From NCBI RefSeq assembly GCF_028640845.1, contig NC_080540.1:276535524-276599523 (forward strand): 64,000 bases of DNA. Direction: 5' to 3'. Made by a program: the position numbers and the translations under genes. Under the pieces are notes generated by a model, which saw only the letters and a list, made by a program, of their open reading frames with translations, was not told where the DNA came from and made no database searches. Below, one piece after another: positions 1 to 12,511 of this stretch. The stretch comes from Ahaetulla prasina. Lineage: Eukaryota > Chordata > Lepidosauria > Squamata > Colubridae. Every line of letters starts with the position of its first letter. Positions within the stretch are counted from its first letter, which is position 1.

Positions 1-2366
<2,366 letters not shown>

Positions 2367-2703
2367 CTAAAACTGATAATCTAATCTCACCTGGTTTAGG
2401 TGCAACAAGAATGCTAATCTTTGGTTTATCATTAATTTGTAGTCACATTTAAAATCAAAACAAAACTTTGAATTTCCCAAGCAATATGTCAGATTGTTGA
2501 AACAGAAACAAATTTTGAGGATAAAGTAAGGAAGGCACCGCCAAGAAAAATAAAGCTCGGGAAAATAAATTTGGTGAAGGCAGAGCGAAGTTGGATTTCT
2601 AAATGTGAAAACATTTTTAGGGCTATCAAACAAAGGCCAAAAACAACATCAAGATCATGAAGAATGAAGAGAAGGCAGATTTGACAACCTATGTTTTCTC
2701 ATA

Positions 2704-2822
2704 CTTTAGAGTAGTGTTTCTCAACCTTGGCAGTTTGAAGATGTGTAGACTTCAACTTCCAGAATTGAAGTTGAAGTCCACATATCTTCAAACTGCCCAA
2801 GTTGAGAAACACTGCTTTAGGG
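2704..2822. mobile_element. hAT-type hairpin MITE (palindromic)
   Basis: The element (2712-2814) is a near-perfect palindrome. It starts TAGTGTTTCTCAACC and ends GTTGAGAAACACTG, with arms meeting near 2763. It is flanked by CTTTAGAG (2704-2711) and CTTTAGGG (2815-2822), an 8-bp duplication with one mismatch. The 8-bp TSD and CA(G)TG termini fit the hAT superfamily. No transposase is present, so it is non-autonomous. Confidence 0.85.
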
Positions 2823-3337
2823 AATTATGGACCGCGACATAAACATTTGGGATAAGGTGAAGCAGGCCATTATGCAACATCTTAATTTTCCATCTGCAAG
2901 ATTAACTTTCATGAAACAGGATGACCTTCATTGCATAAATGCATGCATACTTTCACATCCTTCTCTATTCTTTAACATCATTTTAAACTTAATTTTATAT
3001 CAAACATATCCCAAATTAAGTATTTACCTCTTGCATTATTTTATTATTCTGTGCATAACATCAAGACCTCTTAGCATAATCTACTGGTCAATAATGTTTT
3101 TCTATAAACATCTCGGTAGAATGGCTTGGGTGAATGGATCTCTAGCTCAATGAAGTCCCTATATAATTATTCCTTGTTATATTTCTTATTCAAGTTTTTC
3201 ATTTGTGCTGGCTTGGGGTGGGTTCACAGTTCCACTTAGTGCAGCATGTGTAGACTCACATTAACTATAGGTTGGCCCTACTCACTATTGCCTGTTTTGC
3301 ATAGACATGCTGCTACTGATATTATTCCTTGTACACA
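2823..3337. other. Unassigned AT-rich sequence
   Basis: I see no repeat family, RNA gene or convincing coding frame here. The short frame at 2827-3153 is rich in I, L, Y and S, lacks any recognisable motif and is judged fortuitous. Confidence 0.5.
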
Positions 3338-4089
3338 CACTAGTTCAGGGCTCACCAACCTTTTGGACCTCAGGGACCACTAGATTCATAATTTTAAATC
3401 CCGTGGACCACTAATATGATCTACCTAATGACCAGCTGGGTGGGCATGACTAGGTGGGCATGTGGCTAGGTGGGCGTGGTCAACTTGATGTCACTCACAT
3501 CAAGGGGCACCTCGCCAGCCTCTATTTGCCCCTCCCCTCCCAGCCCCTCCTTGCCTGCCTGCCCAGGCTCCTTAGGGCACCAACAGTTGTTGGAGCTAAG
3601 CAGCCACCATGAGAAAGAGTTGGCAAAACAGCTGGCTCAGTTCAAATTGGATCTGACTGAGAAGGAGGCCCAGCAGAAGCGTCTCACTGAGGACTATGAG
3701 CATAGGCTTTCCAAGCAGAGGGAAGACTTGCTGGAGTGCAAGGCCAGGTACCAGCGCCTGGAGGCTCAGTAGGCTGAGATGGTCAACCAGTTCCAGGCCA
3801 TGATGCAGTCCCACTGGAATGAGGCCCTCTGGCTCTTTGCCACCAGCTCCACACCAGGAGGCTGAAGCAGACCCCAAGTCAGAATTTCTCCCCCCTGACC
3901 CACATAAAAAGAAACTCTCTGCAGCAACACAAACGTTCATTGCACGTATCTGGCCCAGGGGCCATAGTTTGAAGACCCCTGATTTAGTGCAATATAAAAA
4001 ATGCAAATATTTTTTCTGCAGACCACCAACATTTTCTCATGGACCACCAGCGGTCTGCAGACCACCAGTTGGTGACCGCTGCACTAGTT
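3338..4089. mobile_element. hAT MITE carrying a coiled-coil coding fragment
   Basis: The element spans 3346-4081. It begins CAGGGCTCACCAACC, ends GGTTGGTGACC-like (AGTTGGTGACCGCTG), and is flanked by perfect 8-bp duplications CACTAGTT at 3338-3345 and 4082-4089. Subterminal GGACCACTA/GGACCACCA repeats match a second, shorter copy at 29.7-30.2 kb. The interior (about 3580-3920) differs from the ends in composition and encodes a heptad-like charged coiled coil, described separately. Non-autonomous; no transposase domain is visible. Confidence 0.85.
3580..3925 (+). pseudogene. Captured coiled-coil fragment, possibly centrobin-like
   Basis: Inside the hAT element a plus-strand frame reads a long Glu/Lys/Gln-rich coiled coil (HHEKELAKQLAQFKLDLTEK at the start). 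It is interrupted by a TAG stop near 3769 and continues in frame with a VNQFQAMMQSHWNEAL block. A frameshift near 3850 leads to a Pro-rich segment containing EADPKSEFLPPDPHKK. From memory of the family, the pattern of a coiled coil followed by an LQAMLQAHW-like block and a Pro-rich linker resembles vertebrate centrobin (CNTROB), but this is a tentative match. The stops make it non-functional. It could instead be a fragment of the element's own ancestor. Confidence 0.4.
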
Positions 4090-4253
4090 GACTAGCTCTG
4101 AACATAGGAAAGCTGTTAATAGGCCATTTCGGATCTTCACAGACTATAATTTGAGAATCATTCTACTAAATATCTGAATTATTCAAGGGTATTAATTACA
4201 ATTGTGCAGATCATGTCCCACAGAGTTCTGCAACTTCATGAATGCGTACTATA

Positions 4254-4400
4254 CAAGTAGTCGTCGGCTTACAATCACGATTGGGACCCGTACTTTCATC
4301 ACAAAGTGAGGTGGTTTGTTAAGTGAGTTGCACACAATTTTACAACCTTTTTTGCTACAGTCATTAAAAGAATCACTGTGGCTGTTAAATGAATCATATA
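4254..4400. mobile_element. Truncated Tc1/mariner-type MITE
   Basis: This partial copy starts GTAGTCGTCGGCTTACAATC and carries the TTAAGTGAGTT and TTAAATGAATC motifs shared with longer copies at 11.95, 18.04, 21.43 and 55.86 kb. The right half and terminal repeat are missing. Confidence 0.65.
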
Positions 4401-5279
4401 GCTGTGTGGATCTTATCTATGCAAACTAATGTATCTCCTCCTTCCTTTTCTTTTAAAGCTAAAGCCAAAAAAAAAAAGAACACTTATTCCGACTTATTCA
4501 GCAAACATATTTATAGTAGATCTTAATAATGTTAAGAGAAATACAAACAGCCATTTTGTACACTCTGAGGTTAAATAAATCATTCAGTGGGCATGACTGA
4601 AACATGCAATAGTGGCTTCCAAAGACTATTCCTGGTTCTTTGAGAACTAGAGATGTTTCTGAAAAGAGATCAGTAGTACTGGACAGAATTCACAGAGAGA
4701 AATGTTGTCTAGTAGCGCAAGAAACCCATGAAATAAGCCCTCCCAGGATTATACTGATTATGCTCTAGGGCACCTTGTCATTCCATGCTGGAATTGCCTG
4801 ACAAACTACAGTAACTACAAACATGCATCATTAAGGCTATCATGTTGTGCAAACTCAGCTAACATACTGAGTTTAGAGTTCCATGTGTTATGCGAAACCA
4901 GTAATTGAGACAACTGGGCTTCTGACAGAGGAAGACTGATATAAATATAAAATCTGTCAACCAGTGCCAAAGAACCCATGGGTTAATATGTCATGCACAC
5001 ACAAACACAGGGCATGACACGCCATTCCAAAACTCCATCTCAATTCATATGCACATGGTTTTTAATATCCACACCAATCATTAAACAAAGCTAGTGGAAT
5101 TCTGCATAAGACAAATCCATGTGTGAAGCAATTTTGTAAAAACTCATGGTTCCTGCACCCAAGCAAATAGATGTTTCTTTGGCCAAATGTCCACATTATG
5201 GGATTCTTCTGGCCAAATAAGATCAGCGGTAGCAAATTATCAAGAAAGGCTTCTTACTAGAAAGTTAACAGTGCATGTC
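4401..5279. other. Unassigned sequence
   Basis: AT-rich, no long frame, and no repeat family I recognise. It may be intronic or intergenic single-copy sequence. Confidence 0.5.
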
Positions 5280-5428
5280 AACTAGACCAAGGCTCTCCAA
5301 CCTTGGCAACTTTAAGCCTGGCGGACTTCAACTCCCAGAATTCCCCAGCCAGCTTTGCAAAGTTGAAGTTTGGGACTTGAAGTCCGCCAGGCTTAAAGTT
5401 GCCAAGGTTGGAGACCCCTGAACTAGAC
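5280..5428. mobile_element. hAT-type hairpin MITE
   Basis: The element (5288-5420) is palindromic, with arms CTCCAACCTTGGCAACTTTAA and the reverse complement at the right end. It ends GGTTGGAGACCCCTG. The flanks are perfect 8-bp duplications, AACTAGAC at 5280-5287 and 5421-5428. It is the same family as the copies at 7621 and 8424. Confidence 0.92.
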
Positions 5429-6607
5429 CACTGGCTGGATCACAACATACCGAATCCCAGGTTTTCCCATCACAATTTCATCTAATGTATTGTGCAAGCC
5501 CACAATGTGAACAATTGGGTTTAGTAAATGACAGTTCAGTTTTCAATGCTTAAACATGTCTTGCAAGTACAGCCTTTATGTTCAGCCTCTCCTTACATGA
5601 AAATTGCCTGAACATAAATGGGACACAGTGTATATAGGAAGGTGCTGTAAGCTATTGAGCTATTCAGAACTGATTCTAGTCCCATGCCCTCAGAAATCAC
5701 AGTGTGATGAACTGGTATTTAACTTAGATTCTTCACACCTTTGAAAGTATTAAAAATTTAAAAGCTACATTTTATTTTGTAGCACAAGGAATTACAGAAT
5801 CTCTTCTCTTCCTTCTCACTGCTAATAATCCAGTTAAGTGCACACCACGTTAATTTGAAAACGTAATGCTTGTAGATCAAAGTAAAAGGATTGATTCAGG
5901 AAAAATACAACACCTGGTCAATGAAAAATATAATTCACGCTCCCAATCAATATTTGCAACTTCACACAAAAGTTAGAGATAATAGGTTGTGTCACAAAGA
6001 TTTATAATAGGAACACTTGTGCCCTGATGGATAAACCATCTACAGGCCCACGTGACACTGATCAGTGCATTCTGAAAAGACAAGGAGACCCTTTAATTTT
6101 TCAGCTAAGACTTTTTTTGTAGCCAAGTCTAAATTCTGATTCTTATCTGCATTCTTGGCATTGGGTTTAACAAACTATCACAAGGTGCTGAATAAATTCT
6201 TCAAAAGTGGAACTCTCACATAACTGCTCCACAGATTATGGAAAAAAATATACATCATGTTGCAGAGAATTATTATAGATACTCTACTTTGTGTTTGTTT
6301 TTTTCCAGAAAAACTATGATGGGGGTCAAATGGAGATTCTGAATGTTCTAAAATAGACAAGGTAGCCCAAGTACTTTCTTTTCAGTAGTTTCTGAATCAA
6401 TGTGCCATTTGTTTTTATCCCTTGTTACATGTCCACCAAATGAAGCCTATGAAATCCTTCTAAGGGTATGTCTGATCCTAGAAGATGCCTTAATAAGTTT
6501 ATCTGGGAACCATTAACTGCTCCAAACTCCTTAGAGAAAGAACAGCAATGTAAGCCAGATCAATGAATAAGAATAGGGGATAGCAACTTTTCAGCCCAGC
6601 ATCTCAA
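5429..6607. other. Unassigned sequence
   Basis: No recognised repeat, RNA gene or plausible coding exon is seen. Short frames here have no protein motifs. Confidence 0.5.
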
Positions 6608-6884
6608 TTACCGAGAACCAGTTTGATATAGTGATTAAGGTAATGTTTCTCAACCTTGACAACTTTAAGATGTGTGGTCACATCTTAAAGTTTCCAAGGT
6701 TGAGAAACACTAGCTTAAGGTATTGGCCTAGAAACCAGGAGCTTGCGAGTTCTAGATTCACCTTAGGCATGAAAACTGGACCACTCACTCTCTTTCAGGC
6801 CAGGGTTGTTGTTGTGGGAAAAATAGGAGTATTAGGCATGTTCTCCACCTTGATTTGTATATGAAAAAAAGGTAAAAAGGTTTC
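6608..6884 (+). mobile_element. Sauria-type SINE split by a hairpin MITE
   Basis: A tRNA-derived head (GTTTGATATAGTGATTAAGG, then resuming GGCCTAGAAACCAGGAGC) is followed by the CTTAGGCATGAAAACTGG body and a CACCTTGATTTGTATA tail resembling the Bov-B LINE 3' end. These are diagnostic features of Sauria SINEs. The head is interrupted at 6641-6712 by a hAT hairpin. Confidence 0.85.
6633..6720. mobile_element. Short hAT hairpin inserted in SINE head
   Basis: A 72-bp palindrome (6641-6712) with ends TAATGTTTCTCAACC and GTTGAGAAACACTA, flanked by GATTAAGG (6633-6640) and GCTTAAGG (6713-6720), an 8-bp TSD with one mismatch. It splits the pol III promoter region of the surrounding SINE, so that SINE copy cannot be transcribed normally. 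Confidence 0.88.
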
Positions 6885-7115
6885 CCCGGTCCAGTTGTGT
6901 TCAACTCTAGGGGGTGGTGCTCAGCTGTCTCTAGACGAGGGAGCGAGTCTTGTCCAAAGAAGCTTCTATAATGAAGCATGACTATACATCGAAGTGCATG
7001 GAACACTGTTACCTTCCCACTGAAGTTTTCTACCTGCACTTCAAACTGCGGGGTTGGCAGCAGCTGTGGCACGAATAGGAGCTCACCCAGTGCTGTTATG
7101 CTTGGGTCTCAAACT
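6885..7115 (-). mobile_element. tRNA-derived SINE (second family), diverged copy
   Basis: Read on the minus strand this is the family seen more clearly at 14.89 and 29.82 kb. Shared blocks are GGAACACTGTTACCTTCCCA and CTCTAGGGGGTGGTGCTCA on the plus strand. It abuts the Sauria SINE tail directly. The tRNA head at the right end is badly decayed. Confidence 0.7.
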
Positions 7116-7612
7116 GCCAAACTTTCAGTCAACAAAAGGGGAAGGAGAATAAAAATCTAAACAAAAGGAAACTACATATACAACCTCTAGCAGCTGATAA
7201 GGCTTATCGCCACACTGAAAAGTGTCACCTGCTCATTTATTTATTTAGGTTTGTATGGGTCTTTACTTAAATTACTTATGTGCTGCTAAAGACACAAAAG
7301 CCAGTTAGCTGGACTTCATCTGGTTCACAGGCAACTTTAACTCCAAGATTATGAGGGAGGGGCATGGGTGTCTTTGATTCTATGACACCCAGGCCTTGAA
7401 AAGACAGTTTCGTTCCCCTTTTCATTCTTGCAGCTTTAATTACATTTCACCGGGGCTGATTTAATTTAAATTAAATTAAGGTTGGCTTCAGCAACCTTTT
7501 CCACATGTAGATAACAGCTGTACCCCAACATATAGTTCATCCAGGCAAGTGGTGGTTGAAGAATTAAATTTCCACATGCTCATATGCATTTACACAATAA
7601 TAAAAAGGTACT
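7116..7612. other. Unassigned sequence
   Basis: Nothing recognised apart from a short ATTTAATTTAAATTAAATTA stretch near 7460. Confidence 0.5.
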
Positions 7613-7719
7613 GTTTAGAGCAGGGGTCTCCAACCTTGGCAGCCAGCTTTGCTGAGGAATTCTGGGAGTTGAAGTTCACAAGTCTTAAAGTTGCCAAGGT
7701 TGGAGACCCCTGTTTAGAG
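7613..7719. mobile_element. hAT-type hairpin MITE, first of a tandem pair
   Basis: The element spans 7621-7711. It starts CAGGGGTCTCCAACCTTGGC, ends CCAAGGTTGGAGACCCCT, and is flanked by GTTTAGAG at 7613-7620 and 7712-7719. The second GTTTAGAG is also the left flank of the next hairpin element, so the two insertions share one target site. Confidence 0.9.
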
Positions 7720-7862
7720 CAAGGGCGGGGAACTATGGCCCTTTTATGATCTGGGGACTTCAACTCGCGAAATTCCTGAGCCATCATGGCTGGCTCAGGA
7801 ATTCTGGGAATTGAAGTCCACAAGTCATAAAGGGGCTATAGTTCCCCACCTCTGGTTAAGAG
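7712..7862. mobile_element. hAT-type hairpin MITE, second of a tandem pair
   Basis: The element spans 7720-7854, with left end CAAGGGCGGGGAACTATGGC and right end GCTATAGTTCCCCACCTCTG. It belongs to a different subfamily from its left neighbour. The flanks are GTTTAGAG (7712-7719) and GTTAAGAG (7855-7862), one mismatch. The palindrome arms contain the AATTCTGGGAATTGAAGTCC block common to these hairpins. Confidence 0.88.
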
Positions 7863-8413
7863 GTTATGAAAATAGCAAACAAAACCACAGAATTCTCTAG
7901 ATATAAAAATGATTTGCAGGAACACTGCATATATAACAAAGAGGAATATGGGAGGTTTTTTTTAAAAAAATGGCATCATAGCTGGAAAGCAGAAAATATT
8001 AAATAATAGATAGAATAGGGAGAAACTAAAATTATAGAAGTGGGGAAAAAAGTGAAGGCAAAAAAAGCAATATTCTGTTCCAGAGAGAAAAGACAAAAAC
8101 AAAAAATAAATGGCACAGCTCATTGTATTTCATGTGATTCATCTGTGATCTCTTCATGCTGATTTTATTCAGCCCCTGCATCACAGCTTAATCACAACAG
8201 CATCTTCACAAATTCTCACAAAGAGATTCAGAACAAGATAATAGGAAGTACCATTACTTGAAGAGGAAAAAAAAACAGCAGGTGGTTTTATGACTTCCTA
8301 AATTTCCCATCATCTGCCATTCTGCCTTTATGTAACCTCAGTGTCAGTTCATTAAACCGAAGCCAAAAGGGATTTAGAAGGTAAAGGAAAACAGGACCTC
8401 CGAGAAAACAGAT
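7863..8413. other. Unassigned A-rich sequence
   Basis: No repeat family or coding frame that I can support. Confidence 0.5.
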
Positions 8414-8566
8414 CTTTAAGAGGCAGGGGTCTCCAACCTTAGCCACTTTAAGACTTGCGGACTTCAACTTCCAGAATTCCTCAGCCAGCAAAGCTGGCTA
8501 AGGAATTCTGGGAGTTGAAGTCCGCAAGTCTTAAAGTGGCTAAGGTTGGAGATCCCTACTTTAAGG
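8414..8566. mobile_element. hAT-type hairpin MITE
   Basis: The element (about 8424-8558) is a long palindrome with arms of about 65 bp. It starts CAGGGGTCTCCAACCTTAGC and ends GCTAAGGTTGGAGATCCCTA. Flanks share CTTTAAG (8414-8420 and 8559-8565), an imperfect 8-bp TSD. The nearly identical arms suggest a comparatively recent copy. Confidence 0.85.
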
Positions 8567-8840
8567 AATATAATGGCAAAGATTTGCTCAGGGAGAAGAT
8601 GACATGCCTTCCTCTCCAAAATGGCTAATCCTGCTGCTTTTCCTTAGAGGATACTCTCTGAAAATCATGGGAGGCTGGTGTAATTGATGCCATTCTTTGA
8701 AGCAGGGAAATGTCAACATCTGTCAACTCAAGGACGGCACCCAGCTTTGAACAGCATGTTCAGAGCTGCAGTCCAAAAGAAGGTGGAGCAACGTTTACAT
8801 TTAGTCACAAGTTGTTTGGCTGTTTGCTTGGAATACTCAG

Positions 8841-8935
8841 TGGCTGATCTCCAACTTTGCGGTCCCCAAAAGCTAAGCAGCATCAGAGTCGGTTAATATC
8901 TGGATGGAGACCACTAGTAAATTCCAGGATAGAAA
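8841..8935 (+). repeat. 5S rRNA-derived SINE fragment
   Basis: The stretch AAGCTAAGCAGCATCAGAGT followed by GGTTAATATCTGGATGGAGACC closely follows the internal promoter part of vertebrate 5S rRNA (GCTAAGCAG, GGTTAGTACTTGGATGGGAGACC). A related copy is at 55.3 kb. This is a 5S-derived SINE remnant or 5S pseudogene, not a functional gene. Confidence 0.7.
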
Positions 8936-9649
8936 GCTAAATTGGAGGATAAAAAAAAATAGATCCTAGAAGAAAGCATGGTTAGTCCTCTCTGGACAGG
9001 GGAAGGTGTAAATCTACATCAACCAGACACCCACAACATGTATTTTGGCAGTTTTAAAATTTCCAAATCACCAAAGTGGGTTGCAGTGGCATGATTTATA
9101 TCGTTAACCTTTCTTCCATCTCTCATTTCCCCTTTGCAACTCCTTTCTTTTTGGCCAAGTGACGTAGCAAGCACTGGCCATGAAAACCACAACGAGGGGT
9201 GAGTGGACTGAAAATGACTAAGATGTATTGACGGACAGTGTGATGGAGCACCATCCTTCTTGCATATAATTTAGACCTATATTGTGAGTAGTTAGGGGGA
9301 CAACATGTAACTCCTCCTCTATTATATTTATAGCATGGACAGATTATTGCTTGCAAAGTACCAGTGACTTTGCTATTTCTGAATGGAATGTTCTTTCCTC
9401 CCGCCAACTCAACCCACCCTCCCACTTGCATCCTGTGGTTAGGTTCCCATCTTCTGTACAATACTGAATAATCCCCTTTAAGCTCTAGAAGGACATAAAC
9501 AAAGCGAACACAAATACTGGCAAGAAGGAGTCCATTCAGATTTGCTTTCACTAAAGCAACCACACCAACAATGTTAAGGAATGGATAGGGTTTAGAGGCC
9601 TTAGCAAACATAAGGGATGAGACCATCCATCCCAAAAGTTGTCTTTAAC
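8936..9649. other. Unassigned sequence with a chance 170-codon frame
   Basis: A minus-strand frame at 9123-9635 is open for 170 codons but begins at a TTG, has no recognisable domain, and is Cys/Tyr-rich in a scattered way. I treat it as chance. No repeat family is recognised. Confidence 0.45.
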
Positions 9650-9800
9650 AGTAACAGAGTCAGAAGGGGACCTTGGAGGTTATCTAGTCCAACCCCTTGC
9701 TCACGTAGGAGACCTGTACTAGGGATTCGAACCGCTTAACTGCCGACCTTTCTGATTGACAAGCTCGGTGTTTTAGCCACTGAGCCACCTAGTCAGGCTA
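9650..9800 (-). mobile_element. tRNA-head/CR1-tail composite SINE
   Basis: On the minus strand a tRNA-like head (AGGTGGCTCAGTGGCTAAAA, then box B-like GGTTCGAATCCCTAG) joins directly to GGTTGGACTAGATAACCTCC, the 3' end of CR1 LINEs also seen at 57.8 and 61.5 kb. A tRNA-related head on a LINE tail is the usual SINE architecture. The short length suggests either a compact family or a deleted copy. Confidence 0.7.
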
Positions 9801-9863
9801 GTCACTCACATCTAAAGTGAATGAAAGATGGAATTAGAGAGCGGGAGGGAAAATTCAGAATAT

Positions 9864-10153
9864 GAAAGTGTTCAATACAGCAAACAAGACAAGAAGGGTC
9901 TGAGGCTTGGTCAATTACAACTTGTTTATGCTAACAGTAAACGCTAACCAGCAAGGCAACTTCACGCGTGTTACAACTTTGACGAAACAATACTCGCTTG
10001 ACAGCTGCTTAAATAGCAAGCTGTCAGGCTGGAATAACCAATCAGGTGGCTTGCAGGTTCCCGCTTATTCTGCTAGCCACGTCTTGACCAATCAACACAA
10101 CTAGCAACAGGCAGGCTCGGGCCAGGTCGTAACTATGAGGACTTAACAGAAAG
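9864..10153 (-). mobile_element. Solo LTR, Ty3/Gypsy-like, hairpin-TATA family
   Basis: A 280-bp LTR (9869-10148) begins TGTTCAATAC and ends GACTTAACA, flanked by perfect 5-bp duplications GAAAG at 9864-9868 and 10149-10153. Promoter features read on the minus strand: two ATTGG (CCAAT-box) motifs, then TGACAGCT, a TATTTAA box, and AGCTGTCA. The TATA-like box sits in the loop of an inverted repeat (arms 9999-10006 and 10019-10026). The same arrangement occurs in LTRs at 14.06 and 63.23 kb. No internal region remains, as expected from LTR-LTR recombination. Confidence 0.88.
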
Positions 10154-11541
10154 ATCCCAGAGGGTCCCTAAAAAGCAAAGTATATTGTCTCTACAAGAAA
10201 AAATAATAATAAAATAAGATAAAAGGGAGAAAATTATTTTTTAGAAATCACAATGTTCTCAAAATGGAGATTGCAAATTGACACAGATATGCATTAATCA
10301 CTTGTAGCTGTTATTAACAATTCTGGGACAAAGGGATGATGGCTGTTACCTCATACACACAACAAATATACATACAAAAATCCAGAAATGTGCGGCAGGA
10401 CAGAAGATTATCTATACCTCAAATCTATTCCAGATCTTGTGGGAAGCTTATAGTTTCTTACTAAGTCCCATTTCCAGCTACTTCTAAACCAAGAGAATCT
10501 ATTTAATAATAATTTCCACTTTAGTAAGGGTCTCCAGTATCATTTCTACTTATTAAAGAAAAAAATATTGTTGCTTTGATTATGAACTGTTACCTTTGTT
10601 CTCAGATTTTATCTGATAAGCAGCCATCTATTATTCAGAATATTTTTGAACATATATTTGACTGTTGTTTTTACTATTTTATGAAAATCATTTGAGACAT
10701 TTTAAAAAAATCAGAAATAACTGCTACAGTGGTTCATATAACTACTTTCAAAACATTAAACCACTCTGCGTGTTCTTATTTCTCTGTGTCAAGTTGGGCT
10801 GCCTGTGGTTCAAAAGACAGATCCTAAACTCCCAGAAGCTTCCATAACTGGGATTACTAAAAAGTGTGAAACAAAAAATATTTGAAAACTATAATTTAAA
10901 TCCAAAAATAATCCTAGCACAGAGTATGCAAAAAATTTAAGAACAGGTGGATGTGGAGGTAATCACAAGCATCATTTATCGTGGCGTAATTATTGTGCAT
11001 AATTAGGATAAACCAATTTGCCTATTGGGTCAAATGGAGTGCCCAAAATTTTACCTGCAATACTCAGCTAGAACATTCTTACATTTTTTCTTTTATCTTT
11101 TCCTTTCTCTTTTGTTCTTCTTTTGAAACTTAAAAACAGTCTCTAATGTCCAATGAGAAAACCTACATTTTTTTCCAGTCCAAAATGCCATTGAAGTACC
11201 TTTCCACTTATATAAATGAAAATACAAAGCAACACCATGAAGTACTTTTGAAAACATACAAGGACGCACAAATTTAATTTACTGATCCATACTCAAAAGA
11301 CCCACTTTTTGTAGGCTACCTGTTCAGGTTCCAAGGACAGAGTGGGAAATACGTTAGTTTGTGGAGTTTTAGTAATTATAAATTCTTCATCCTTGTGCCA
11401 GTTTTTAAAAATCCAAGGAGATAGGAAATAACGTAATATTATTCTCCCTCTGTTATTCATTCTAAGTGGCAATTTTTGTACTGTTTTTACAATTGCAACA
11501 AAATATTTAAAACACAAGCCATTAAAACAAAACCAGGAACC
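10154..11541. other. Unassigned AT-rich sequence
   Basis: No gene, RNA or repeat family is recognised over almost 1.4 kb. Confidence 0.5.
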
Positions 11542-11878
11542 TGCAAGTGCAGGGGTGTCACACTCATTTTATTGAAAGTCACATTAGGGTTGTGTTTTAC
11601 CTCGAGGGGTGGGGATGGGCACGGCCAGCTTGACATAATTTGCGTTGGGGGCACCTGTGGTGGCATTTTTGGCTGCGACCGCCTCCTGAAACCCTCTGCC
11701 AGCGAAAACAGAGCTCGGGGACCCCCCACATGCAGCCCTCCCGAGGTCCGATTTTGCTGGCAGAAGCATCGTGGGCCGGTCCTTTGCTGTTTCCAGGGCA
11801 GCTCCATGGGCCATATCTAAGCCTCCCGCGGGCCAGATCCGGCCCCCGGGCCTTGAATTTAACACCCCTGTGCTAGTG
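11542..11878. mobile_element. hAT MITE, GC-rich interior
   Basis: The element (11550-11870) starts CAGGGGTGTCACACTCATTT and ends GAATTTAACACCCCTG. It is flanked by TGCAAGTG (11542-11549) and TGCTAGTG (11871-11878), an 8-bp TSD with one mismatch. The GC-rich interior gives overlapping frames on both strands that I do not consider genes. Relatives lie at 15.69, 22.12, 36.0 and 46.33 kb. Confidence 0.9.
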
Positions 11879-11946
11879 TTTTAAACACCAGTAACAAAAA
11901 AGACAAAGTCTGGGAACTCCTGTCAGGCTCCAAACCTTGAATGACA

Positions 11947-12330
11947 TAAAGGTAGTACTCAACTTACAATCATTGATTTAGTGATTGTTCGATATTATGA
12001 CGACACCAAAAAAAATGACTTATGACAGGTTTACACATTTATGACTGTTGCAGCATCCCTATAGTTTATCTGATCAAAAGCTGGCTGTTTAGCAACTGGC
12101 CTGTAATTATGACAGTTGCATTGTCTTGGGGTCAGGTGATCACCATTTGTAATCTTCTCAACCGGCTTCCAACAAGCAAAGTCAATGGGGGAAGCCAGAT
12201 TCGCTTAATTATTGGATGATTCACTTAACAACTGTGGCAAAAAGATCGTAAAATGGAACAAAACTCACTAAAATCTGGCCTTGTTTAGCAACAGAAATGT
12301 TTGGCTCAATTGTGTTGTGGATTATCTGTA
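11947..12330. mobile_element. Tc1/mariner-type MITE
   Basis: The element (11949-12328) has degenerate terminal repeats related to CAGGTAGTCCTC / GAGGACTACCTG, and TA dinucleotides on both sides, as expected for Tc1/mariner target duplication. The interior shares motifs such as CAATGGGGGAAGCCAGATTC with the copies at 21.43 and 42.39 kb. No transposase. Confidence 0.82.
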
Positions 12331-12511
12331 TGGCAATTCTTCCAAGCTGAATTTATTGTTTCACACCAACAGACAAAATCTTGCCAGACTGACCAACCTA
12401 TTTGCATCCACAACATATTCTGTGAACTATTAGGTATCTTCACCCTCTTTCTTTCACACATAGTATCTGGGCTGAGTTGCCTCTTACTCCTCTGGAATGA
12501 ACCTTTACATG

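Noticed and set aside
8841..8935. Possible functional 5S rRNA gene
   Set aside because: Only the internal promoter region is recognisable, with substitutions and no intact 5' half; a SINE or pseudogene remnant.
9123..9635. 170-codon minus-strand frame outside recognised repeats
   Set aside because: It starts at TTG, has no motif or domain and no supporting splice or promoter context; a chance frame.
11476..11876. Overlapping frames of 78-114 codons on both strands
   Set aside because: All lie in or across the GC-rich hAT MITE at 11550-11870, and mutually exclusive frames are equally open.
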